From assembly GCA_964480275.1 (NCBI GenBank), contig CAYZOC010000039.1:1-9902 (forward strand): DNA of 9,902 bases. The letters are read 5' to 3'. How positions within the stretch are numbered: position 1 is the stretch's first letter; every line of letters begins with the position of its first letter. Positions 1 to 6,163 of the stretch are shown one piece after another. The DNA comes from DATESG01 sp964480275 (lineage in GTDB: Bacteria > Bacillota_I > Bacilli_A > RFN20 > CAG-826). The notes below the pieces were generated by a model. The model was not told the origin of the DNA. It did no database searches and saw only the letters and a program-made list of their open reading frames with translations. The position numbers and the translations under genes are program-made.

Positions 1-78
1 ATTGCTATTAGTATTTTTTTCTCAATTTAAATGATTAAAAGTTAATTTTCATATATTTTTTGTTTTTTTATAGTTAAT

Positions 79-1530
79 TTATTTAATCGTTGCAAATAAC
101 AAAGCAGACAAGGTCACTAGGCCAAGGCTAACAAAGAGCATAATCATTGTCGTTGAAAGAGGTTTCCCTCCTTCAAAATAACTGACTTGATAGTTACTAC
201 TAAAGTTTTTGGTCTCGCCATCACCAGCAAAATCTTTACTAATTTCAACACTATATATTTGGTCGCTCAAGGAAAGGTATGCAACACCTACATCGACGTT
301 TTGGTATTCTTGTTCTATTAGGGCTAAACCTTCATCTTTATCCATTACCACTAGTGAAGTTGAAAGTATTTCTAATTCGGTTCCACTTAGGTCTTTTGAA
401 ATCACCGAAACTAATTGTTGACTTCTATTAGCCGGATAACCAGTAAAGGGATCAATAATATGCGAACGCAAGTATTTCTCGCTTGTTGCTAAATTTTCTG
501 TCCATTCCCCTTGATAGGTGCCACTGGTCGACATTCTAAATTGCTCTTCGCGACTAAATTCAAATGCATTAGTAAAATCACCAGGAATAATACTCGACAT
601 TGAAACAACTAGCGGTTGGCCAAAATAGCGGGGGTTGAGACTAGTAATTGTACTAGCACCACCAAAGATGTAGCCATTAAGTAGATTATTATCAAGCATA
701 ATACGCTCTAATATATCTGCCATATAACCCTTAGCAATCCCGCCCAGCGTCAAGGAGAGCTCGCCATTTTCCGCCCCATTAAAACTATTAAGCCGAACAT
801 AGTGGCGCTCGCTTTCGATTTTAAAACTGACCGTCGCGGTTATTTCCGCCCTTGTTTTGGGAACAAATGAAACGATTTCTTCAAGTAGAGCCCGATTTAG
901 TTCGTGATTTATTGGATCATAAAATGTCGGATATTCATAATCATCATCAAAACTATCGCCAGGGAGAAACGGTGCCCAAAAGTCTGTTAGTTCTCCGACA
1001 AATGGATTAAAGAAGCCTCTAGTTTTATCCGCAAGTTCTAGCGAAGTTTCAATAATGTCATAAAGAACCCTATCAACTTCAACCCAGGCATTAAGATTTT
1101 CATTAATAACTCGTAAATTATTAACACGTTGACGATTCGCAATATCATATTCACTTGGTGATCGCGGATCATCTAAGTCAATTTGATAATAAAAGTGGTG
1201 ACGATCAAATAACTTATGATAATCAACTAAATAAGTGTCTAAAAGTTGTTTAACGTTTGCTACTTCTTCCTCTTTTACACCATTCAAATAGTTGACATAA
1301 AAGGAAGTATCAAATGGTCGCACCCTTTGACCGTATATATCATATATTGGCTTTGAAGCAACTAGGGGGCTAAAGCCATTAAACTCTTTGTCGTTACCAT
1401 TATTAGCACTTAAAACATCACTGGCAACAAAGGGGAGCGCAATACTTGTGGCAATTGAAAAAATTAGAACAATAAGTTCAATGGGAGCAAAATTATTTAA
1501 AAGCCGGGTAAGGCGCTCAGTTATTTTCAT
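79..1530 (-). CDS. apbE: Membrane-anchored FAD:protein FMN transferase (ApbE family)
   Basis: ApbE enzymes move FMN from FAD onto a Thr/Ser of target proteins outside the cytoplasmic membrane; the obvious targets here are RnfG and RnfD of the same operon. Visible family motifs (483-residue protein): GGIAKGYMAD at 263-272, STSGTY at 334-339, HIIDPFTGYP at 357-366 and LSTSLVVM at 389-396. The residue usually Asp in the metal-binding DxLST stretch is Glu387, and the Asn/Asp around the GG pair at 290-291 is not obvious. There is a transmembrane segment at about 17-37 with no lipobox Cys, and a second one at about 460-481, so the enzyme seems anchored at both ends. It is longer than typical ApbE (about 340). 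I start at the ATG at 1530 because GAGGAG lies 6 to 7 bases upstream; an in-frame TTG at 1545 would put that site inside the gene. It overlaps the preceding gene by 14 bases. Bases 1-78 downstream are AT-rich and show no convincing terminator. Confidence 0.93.
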   Translation of the reverse strand: MKITERLTRLLNNFAPIELIVLIFSIATSIALPFVASDVLSANNGNDKEFNGFSPLVASKPIYDIYGQRVRPFDTSFYVNYLNGVKEEEVANVKQLLDTYLVDYHKLFDRHHFYYQIDLDDPRSPSEYDIANRQRVNNLRVINENLNAWVEVDRVLYDIIETSLELADKTRGFFNPFVGELTDFWAPFLPGDSFDDDYEYPTFYDPINHELNRALLEEIVSFVPKTRAEITATVSFKIESERHYVRLNSFNGAENGELSLTLGGIAKGYMADILERIMLDNNLLNGYIFGGASTITSLNPRYFGQPLVVSMSSIIPGDFTNAFEFSREEQFRMSTSGTYQGEWTENLATSEKYLRSHIIDPFTGYPANRSQQLVSVISKDLSGTELEILSTSLVVMDKDEGLALIEQEYQNVDVGVAYLSLSDQIYSVEISKDFAGDGETKNFSSNYQVSYFEGGKPLSTTMIMLFVSLGLVTLSALLFATIK

Positions 1531-2050
1531 AATTAGTCTCCTCAATCCCTCTAAACTTCACTCGTAATAAAATTATTTTAGTCAAAAAAGCGATTAATAA
1601 ACCCATCGCAATTCCACTAAACATGAGAATAAATAAATAGTTAAACATCAAAACATTTTGATAGAGTAATGAAATCATGCTCACTTGGCCAACACCATGA
1701 AAAACCGCACTTGTCATCGATAGTCCATAAAGAGATGGTCGTATTGTAAAGTGGAGAAAAAGTGTGACAAGACTTGAAAGAGCAAAACCAGAAAGTGAGA
1801 GGAGAAAACCCGAGCCAAAACCAGAAAAGGTCCCCGCTAAAAGAACGCGAAGAAGGCCAATCATGATAAATTCTTTGGGTCCATAAAGTGCTAAAACAAT
1901 TAGACCGATCGTATTAGCTAACCCTAATTTGACACCGGGAATAATCGGGATGAATACAATATAACTTTCAGCAATATTTAAAATTACTCCGAGGGCTAAT
2001 AGAACGGATAATGAGACAAGTTTAGAAACTTGATAGCGATTACGTCCCAT
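1517..2050 (-). CDS. Gx transporter family / heptaprenyl diphosphate synthase component I-like membrane protein
   Basis: A 177-residue, very hydrophobic protein with about five membrane segments. The stretch IPGVKLGLAN at 37-46 followed by an LLRVLLAG segment at 66-73 is the signature of the Hpre_diP_synt_I (Gx transporter) family. The old name refers to a polyprenyl synthase subunit, but members look like integral membrane transport proteins and their substrate is not settled. A gene of this family next to a NusG-domain-II gene and an apbE recurs in flavinylation-linked loci, so a role in supplying or handling a flavin or quinone-like cofactor is a reasonable inference, not something the sequence shows. 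ATG at 2050 has a G-rich ribosome binding site (GGGGG) about 8 bases upstream. It overlaps the upstream gene by 11 bases and apbE by 14. The stop is TGA, the only TGA stop noted in this operon, which indicates UGA is not read as Trp. Confidence 0.85.
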   Translation of the reverse strand: MGRNRYQVSKLVSLSVLLALGVILNIAESYIVFIPIIPGVKLGLANTIGLIVLALYGPKEFIMIGLLRVLLAGTFSGFGSGFLLSLSGFALSSLVTLFLHFTIRPSLYGLSMTSAVFHGVGQVSMISLLYQNVLMFNYLFILMFSGIAMGLLIAFLTKIILLRVKFRGIEETNYENN

Positions 2051-2435
2051 AACTTGCCCCCATAATCACGACATAAAATGAATTAGGTAGACAAATAATC
2101 GGCCTCGCAACTTGCTCAACATAACCTTGAATCGAACAATACTTTTTCGGACTGGTTTCATCTTCAACCTTGACTTTATAGTCAATGATTTCAATTGTAA
2201 TATCGCCTAAAAACACATCATAATTACTTTTGAAATAAGTTTTAGTTTGACGCTCTTTAGTAAGTTCTAAGCGATCGATTTCCTCATTTTCAACATAGAC
2301 AAGTACGACCAAATCTTCATCAGTTGCAAAACTAGAATTGAGGACAACAAAAAGCAGCGACGATAATATTAATAGCGCGCTAAAGATGTAGGTATCCCAC
2401 TTTGTTTTATTAATTCTTACTTTTGCTTTTTTCAT
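2040..2435 (-). CDS. NusG domain II-containing membrane-anchored protein
   Basis: A 131-residue protein: basic N-terminus, one transmembrane segment at about 16-34, then a small extracytoplasmic beta domain. The C-terminal pattern with Cys100 in SPKKYCSIQGYV and Cys115 in RPIICLPNSFYVVI matches the NusG_II family, whose usual motif is CPxxxCVxxG...IVCLPN. The first of the usual Cys residues is missing here; Ser95 stands near its place, so two Cys remain of three. The function of these stand-alone domains is not established; they occur beside Rnf, ApbE and Gx-transporter genes, which suggests a part in biogenesis of extracytoplasmic flavoproteins. The gene follows rnfB after 34 bases that hold a hairpin, and unlike its neighbours has no recognisable Shine-Dalgarno before its ATG. 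The next Met is at residue 125, so the chosen start is the only sensible ATG. Confidence 0.82.
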   Translation of the reverse strand: MKKAKVRINKTKWDTYIFSALLILSSLLFVVLNSSFATDEDLVVLVYVENEEIDRLELTKERQTKTYFKSNYDVFLGDITIEIIDYKVKVEDETSPKKYCSIQGYVEQVARPIICLPNSFYVVIMGASYGT

Positions 2436-2446
2436 ATTACAAGAAA

Positions 2447-2464
2447 GTCAGGACTAAGCCTGAC
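2447..2464 (-). terminator. Short intercistronic hairpin between rnfB and the accessory genes
   Basis: On the minus strand, GTCAGG, a 6-base loop and CCTGAC form a perfect 6-bp stem, followed by TTTCTTG. It lies in the only sizeable gap of the operon. The stem is short and the T run is interrupted, so it is at best a weak or partial terminator. It could equally be an RNA processing or stability element that lowers expression of the last three genes relative to the rnf genes. Confidence 0.4.
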
Positions 2465-2469
2465 AAATA

Positions 2470-2817
2470 CTACTTGATTTCAATTGTCTTCCCATCAGGA
2501 CCTGGCGTATTAGCTAAATATTCACTGATTGCTTCCCGTGAACCTTTACGTCCCCCACTAGGGCGACATTGACTGAGTGACTTAACTTCGCCATTAAGAA
2601 TACCTTCAGCAAAGCCTGCACAGCCAGGATAACCACATGACCCACAATTAATGTTTGGTAGTAGTTCATGGACCCTTTGTAATCGTTCATCAACTTCAAC
2701 TTTTAACTTTTTGTCAGCAAAGGCTAATAATAGACCAAGAATTGCACCAACGCCTGCAAGAACGATAATCGCAACTGCAATACGCGCAAATCCTTGTAGT
2801 TCAACTAAAAATACCAT
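2470..2817 (-). CDS. rnfB: Truncated-form RnfB: membrane anchor plus Fes-type [4Fe-4S] domain only
   Basis: RnfB is the electron-input subunit of the Rnf complex, on the cytoplasmic side of the membrane. This 115-residue protein has a hydrophobic N-terminal anchor at about 11-33 and a linker. Its Fes-type cluster has Cys58, Cys61, Cys66 and Cys84 in the pattern NCGSCGYPGCAGFAEGI...QC, typical of RnfB. Usual RnfB proteins continue with at least two ferredoxin-like [4Fe-4S] motifs (about 190 residues in gammaproteobacteria, longer in acetogens). Here the protein ends in a TAG 31 codons after the last Cys. No CxxCxxCxxxCP motif follows in the downstream gene, so a simple frameshift does not explain the shortness. 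ATG at 2817 is preceded by GAGGA at 8 bases, inside the end of the upstream small gene (3-base gap). The identity is firm; the missing domains are the notable point. Confidence 0.88.
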   Translation of the reverse strand: MVFLVELQGFARIAVAIIVLAGVGAILGLLLAFADKKLKVEVDERLQRVHELLPNINCGSCGYPGCAGFAEGILNGEVKSLSQCRPSGGRKGSREAISEYLANTPGPDGKTIEIK

Positions 2818-2820
2818 CGT

Positions 2821-3006
2821 TTATTCCTCATTTCCACTAGTATTATGACCACAGCTAGAAACTGGGCAGCTACTACAGGCGGCAACCATGTCTTCACAAC
2901 CAGCTGGTTTAGGTGTTCGTTTGTTTAAAATATATCCAAGTGTAAAAATACCAACTAGACCAGAAAAGACAGCGATTGCTAACAAAATTCTTAACCAAGG
3001 TTCCAT
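2821..3006 (-). CDS. Small single-TM Cys-rich protein, NqrM-like or FeoB-associated-like; candidate Rnf iron-centre maturation factor
   Basis: A 61-residue protein with one transmembrane helix at about 6-25, a short basic stretch (NKR, 28-30) and a Cys-rich tail with Cys37, Cys44, Cys47 and Cys52 in the arrangement C-x6-C-x2-C-x4-C. This layout (one helix ending in GYILNKR, then four Cys) resembles NqrM, which is needed to install the iron centre between NqrD and NqrE of Na+-NQR. It also resembles the short FeoB-associated Cys-rich membrane proteins. It sits between rnfA and rnfB, 4 and 3 bases from each, and RnfA/RnfE are the homologues of NqrE/NqrD, so a role in building their intramembrane iron-sulfur site is an attractive inference. 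No feoB is in the window. A GGA-containing ribosome site (AAAGGAAT) lies about 13 bases before the ATG, rather far. The gene is well supported by context; the function is tentative. Confidence 0.75.
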   Translation of the reverse strand: MEPWLRILLAIAVFSGLVGIFTLGYILNKRTPKPAGCEDMVAACSSCPVSSCGHNTSGNEE

Positions 3007-3010
3007 AATT

Positions 3011-3601
3011 TTAAATCATTCCTTTAAAGCCTAAGAAGGCAATCGCCATAAACCCAGCAATTAATAAAGCACTAGCCGGACCCTTAAAGGCTTTAGGCAT
3101 CTTTGTATTAAGTTCAAGTCGTTCTTGGATATAGGAGAACAAAATCGTCACGATCGCAAAACCAACAGCGTTAGCCACAACGTAAACGATCATTGTTAAG
3201 AAGTCATAACTTGGAACGATTCCTGTTGTTGCGGCGACATCAAGAGCAACAGTCAAAACCACACAATTAGTCGTAATTAGTGGAAGATAAATTCCAAGTG
3301 ATTTATAAAGCGCAGGAATAAAGCGCTTGATAAACATTTCAACAAATTGGACAAGTGATGCAATTACAAGAATAAAAGCAACAAGGCGGAGAAATTCAAG
3401 TTGTAAGGGGACAAGAATATAGAAATATAAACTATAGCTAATGATCCCACTAAAGATTAAAACAAAGCCAAGTGCTAGACTCATTCCTATTGCCGATTGA
3501 GACTTCTTGGTTGTTCCTAGAAAACCACAAATTCCAAGAAAACGTGTTAAAACAACGTTATTTACAAGAATTGCAGCTAGGGCGATTAATAGAAATTCCA
3601 T
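3011..3601 (-). CDS. rnfA: RnfA, integral membrane subunit of the Rnf complex
   Basis: A 196-residue polytopic membrane protein of normal length with about six membrane segments. RnfA and RnfE form a pseudo-symmetric pair that holds a [2Fe-2S] centre inside the membrane and relays electrons across it. The ligand positions are visible: Cys25 in FLGICGFLGT and Cys113 in ITTNCVVL. Also typical are the start MEFLLIALAAILVNNVVLTR, ending in NNVVL, and the SLGIYLPLI stretch at 101-109. Excellent GGAGGT ribosome site 9 bases before the ATG at 3601, embedded in the last codons of rnfE (2-base gap), so translation is probably coupled. Confidence 0.96.
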   Translation of the reverse strand: MEFLLIALAAILVNNVVLTRFLGICGFLGTTKKSQSAIGMSLALGFVLIFSGIISYSLYFYILVPLQLEFLRLVAFILVIASLVQFVEMFIKRFIPALYKSLGIYLPLITTNCVVLTVALDVAATTGIVPSYDFLTMIVYVVANAVGFAIVTILFSYIQERLELNTKMPKAFKGPASALLIAGFMAIAFLGFKGMI

Positions 3602-3603
3602 AA

Positions 3604-4299
3604 TTATTTGACCTCCGATTCAACGTTTGTCGCAAGTTTTGCATGGGCCTTTGCCCGTGCTCTTTTTTCATTAAAGTCGCCAATTTTTGGCACGAGGAAG
3701 GCAATAAGGGCGATGAGAAGCCCAAGCATAATAAAGGCACCTGTATTTTCAATAAAAATACTAATAGCGTATTCTTTCGGGAATAGCCTTAAGACGAATA
3801 ACGTTTCGCCATTAACAAAGTTTTTAAAATCAATGGCCCCACTACCGATAACTTCGCGGAATAGAGCAAGGACAAAGACACTTAGGATAAAGCCAGTGCC
3901 TGTTCCTAAGGCATCAACCAATGAATCATCGACCTTGTTTTTGAGGGCAAAAGATTCAGCGCGAGCAAAGATAATACAGTTAACAACGATAATCGATAAA
4001 TAGACACCAAGATTACTCGCTAAGTCGGGTAGATAAGCTTTCATTAGCATTTCCACAACTGTAACAATTGTTGCAATAATTACGATCATCACAGGAATGC
4101 GAATTTCATTAGGAATTAGGTGACGAATAAGTGAGACAACAAGGTTAGAGACAATAATAACTGCTAACATTGCTAACCCCATCCCAAGTGCACTAGATAC
4201 GCCGCTAGTTGTCGCTAGGACCGGACAAAGTCCAAGCAGCATAATAAAGGTGGAATTGTTCTTAAATGCACCATCAAGAAAGATTGTACGCTTTTTCAT
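3604..4299 (-). CDS. rnfE: RnfE, integral membrane subunit of the Rnf complex
   Basis: A 231-residue polytopic membrane protein, partner of RnfA in the intramembrane electron relay. Conserved features: LLGLCPVLATT at 21-31 with Cys25, NEIRIPVMIVIIATIVT at 64-80, VVNCIIFARAESFA at 105-118 with Cys108, and LFREVIGSG at 146-154. Cys25 and Cys108 are the expected iron-sulfur ligands. The C-terminus (about 208-231) is a charged, Lys/Ala-rich cytoplasmic tail. GGAGGT lies 8 bases before the ATG at 4299, overlapping the end of rnfG; the gap is one base. Length and motifs are ordinary, in contrast with RnfG, RnfD and RnfB of the same operon. Confidence 0.96.
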   Translation of the reverse strand: MKKRTIFLDGAFKNNSTFIMLLGLCPVLATTSGVSSALGMGLAMLAVIIVSNLVVSLIRHLIPNEIRIPVMIVIIATIVTVVEMLMKAYLPDLASNLGVYLSIIVVNCIIFARAESFALKNKVDDSLVDALGTGTGFILSVFVLALFREVIGSGAIDFKNFVNGETLFVLRLFPKEYAISIFIENTGAFIMLGLLIALIAFLVPKIGDFNEKRARAKAHAKLATNVESEVK

Positions 4300-4300
4300 A

Positions 4301-6163
4301 TTAGTTTACCTCCGCAAGGTAGTCTTCGGCGACTAGAGTTAAGGCCATGATTAGTGGGTCTCTAGTTTGTGTAGCCCCAGCTGGGACATTTTCTATCAAT
4401 AATGATAAGTCAGCATCAGCTGCTTGACCACTAATATTTTCATCAACAGCACTAAGGATATCAGCCCCAAAGCCGCCTGTTTGTCCATGTTCGCCAACCG
4501 TGGCAAAGCCAGTGAATTTTCCATCATTGAAACCAACAAGGAATGTATAAGTACTTCCGTTATAACCATTGACTAGAACTTCATAGACATAGCCTAAACT
4601 TGTTTCGGCGTTTTTCATTTCAAGTTTTTGGACGACGCCACCATCACTTAACGTTTGCGATAATTCCATCACGACAACTTCTTCGGCACTTTCAATACCA
4701 AGAAGCGGATAATGGTTAACATAAGGATCTTCAAACGGACGGTTATTATAATCTTCAGTCGTAACGACTAATAGATCAATTAAAGCCTCTTTGCTATTTG
4801 CATCGAGTGTTTGATCTTCATTAATTTTACTAGCAACATCAACATCGCTTGCTTGCGTTTTAAGTGTAGAATTTAGAGCGATAACTAATGGATCTTCACT
4901 ATTATCATTAACGATAAAGCCATTGAAAGTATCTTTTTTATAACCAATCAAAATCTCAACTTGTTCGCCATCAATGCTAATACTAGCAAAGTAGATATAA
5001 CCATCGGTTTTAATACCTGTCATTAGACGATATTTAGCGATTACACCCGCTTGGTCGAGCGCATAATTACGCGCGACTTTTTTAACGACATCAACAGCTT
5101 CAACATCTAAAACGGCATATAAATTTTCTAAGCGGTCAAGGCGTGTTTGTTCGACACCTTGGAAATTGTCGGCAATAACTTCAAGGGCATTAACAATGTT
5201 GATGGCCGTTGCTTGATAGGTATTGGCTAGATCATCACTTCCATTAAGAAGCGTCAGTACATCACTAGTCACGGGATTATCTTTGAGTCTTTGATCAATG
5301 ACGGCTAGTAGTAAGTCACCACGATCGCTAGCTTCCATTTCTCTTGTCACGACAAAGCCGGAAAAATTATCACCTTTAAGCCCGACCATAAAACTAATTG
5401 GTCCAAGTTCGCCATTTACGTTAGCTTCATAAACTAGCCCAATCGTCGCAGTCTCACCTTTTACTTCACTAACACGACTCACACCTGCTAGATGGAGTGG
5501 ATAGCTTAGTTCTAAAGCATTTACTTGCGTTGAACTCTCGATTCCAAGGACCCGATGAATATTAACAATTGGTTCGACTTGATTTGGAAATAGATAATCA
5601 TCAGCGGCGACAGTAAGCGCCGCAACCAAAGGCGTTGATGTGACAGTTTTACCGGCTGTTAAATTATCTTCAGCATTGAGTAAGGTAAGAACATCACTTG
5701 TCGCTGGTTGATCCTTAATTCTGCTATTAACTTTATCAAGTACGGATCCGCCAAATGATGGCGTTTCTGAATGACCACCAATGAGGATAAAGTTAGCAAA
5801 ATTGCCATCTTTAAACCCGACTTGGAAAGTAATATCACCACCATAGCCAGAAATTTTAGCATCATAAACAACACCAAATAGTTGGTTGTCGATACTTACT
5901 TCATGTTTGGCGCTAATACCAGCGTTAGTCACCTTAACTGGCAAATTTTCAATTTCAACAACACTAGTTTCGGTTCCACTAGGAATATCTAAACTCTTTA
6001 AGTATCCCTCTTTGATTTCTTGCGCGACCCTAGCGTTAATCGCTGGTTCAGTAAAACTATTGATTCCGGCAATTACTCCGGCTGATAGCAGGCAAACGAG
6101 ACCAAGAAAGATTGGTAAAACAACAAATTTATTTGATTTTTTTGCACTCATACTAGGCACCAT
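4301..6163 (-). CDS. rnfG: Expanded RnfG with four tandem FMN-binding-like domains
   Basis: RnfG normally is about 180-210 residues: one N-terminal helix and one periplasmic FMN-binding domain carrying covalent FMN. This protein is 620 residues. Helix at about 13-35; then four units starting near 52, 201, 345 and 483, a period of about 137-149 residues, each opening with an L-G/D-I/V-E-like segment. Unit 1 keeps HSETPSFGG (131-139) and AGKT (170-173); unit 4 keeps GQTGGFG (560-566) and AGAT (595-598). Units 2 and 3 have lost both: the expected acceptor Thr aligns with Gln317 and about Ala455. Units 1 and 2 share 15 of 21 residues around TSDVLTLLN (148-168 versus 292-312), so duplication is clear. 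Thr173 and Thr598 are the candidate flavin sites. The start is uncertain: ATG at 6163 has AGAAGGG only 1-2 bases away, while ATG at 6151 follows the rnfD stop by one base and could be used by coupled reinitiation. Confidence 0.92.
   Translation of the reverse strand: MVPSMSAKKSNKFVVLPIFLGLVCLLSAGVIAGINSFTEPAINARVAQEIKEGYLKSLDIPSGTETSVVEIENLPVKVTNAGISAKHEVSIDNQLFGVVYDAKISGYGGDITFQVGFKDGNFANFILIGGHSETPSFGGSVLDKVNSRIKDQPATSDVLTLLNAEDNLTAGKTVTSTPLVAALTVAADDYLFPNQVEPIVNIHRVLGIESSTQVNALELSYPLHLAGVSRVSEVKGETATIGLVYEANVNGELGPISFMVGLKGDNFSGFVVTREMEASDRGDLLLAVIDQRLKDNPVTSDVLTLLNGSDDLANTYQATAINIVNALEVIADNFQGVEQTRLDRLENLYAVLDVEAVDVVKKVARNYALDQAGVIAKYRLMTGIKTDGYIYFASISIDGEQVEILIGYKKDTFNGFIVNDNSEDPLVIALNSTLKTQASDVDVASKINEDQTLDANSKEALIDLLVVTTEDYNNRPFEDPYVNHYPLLGIESAEEVVVMELSQTLSDGGVVQKLEMKNAETSLGYVYEVLVNGYNGSTYTFLVGFNDGKFTGFATVGEHGQTGGFGADILSAVDENISGQAADADLSLLIENVPAGATQTRDPLIMALTLVAEDYLAEVN

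Noticed and set aside
1531..1545. TTG start for apbE at 1545
   Set aside because: The five extra codons consist of the GAGGAG ribosome site that ideally positions the ATG at 1530, so the ATG is the better start.
2040..2470. A frameshifted remainder of RnfB (ferredoxin domains) downstream of its stop codon
   Set aside because: The following bases encode a coherent NusG_II protein with only two Cys, and I see no CxxCxxCxxxCP motif in another frame, so the short RnfB looks genuine rather than broken.
4301..6163. RnfG as an assembly artefact that joined several gene copies
   Set aside because: The four units have diverged strongly from one another, the frame is open throughout and the middle units have decayed in a consistent way, which suits old tandem duplication rather than misassembly.
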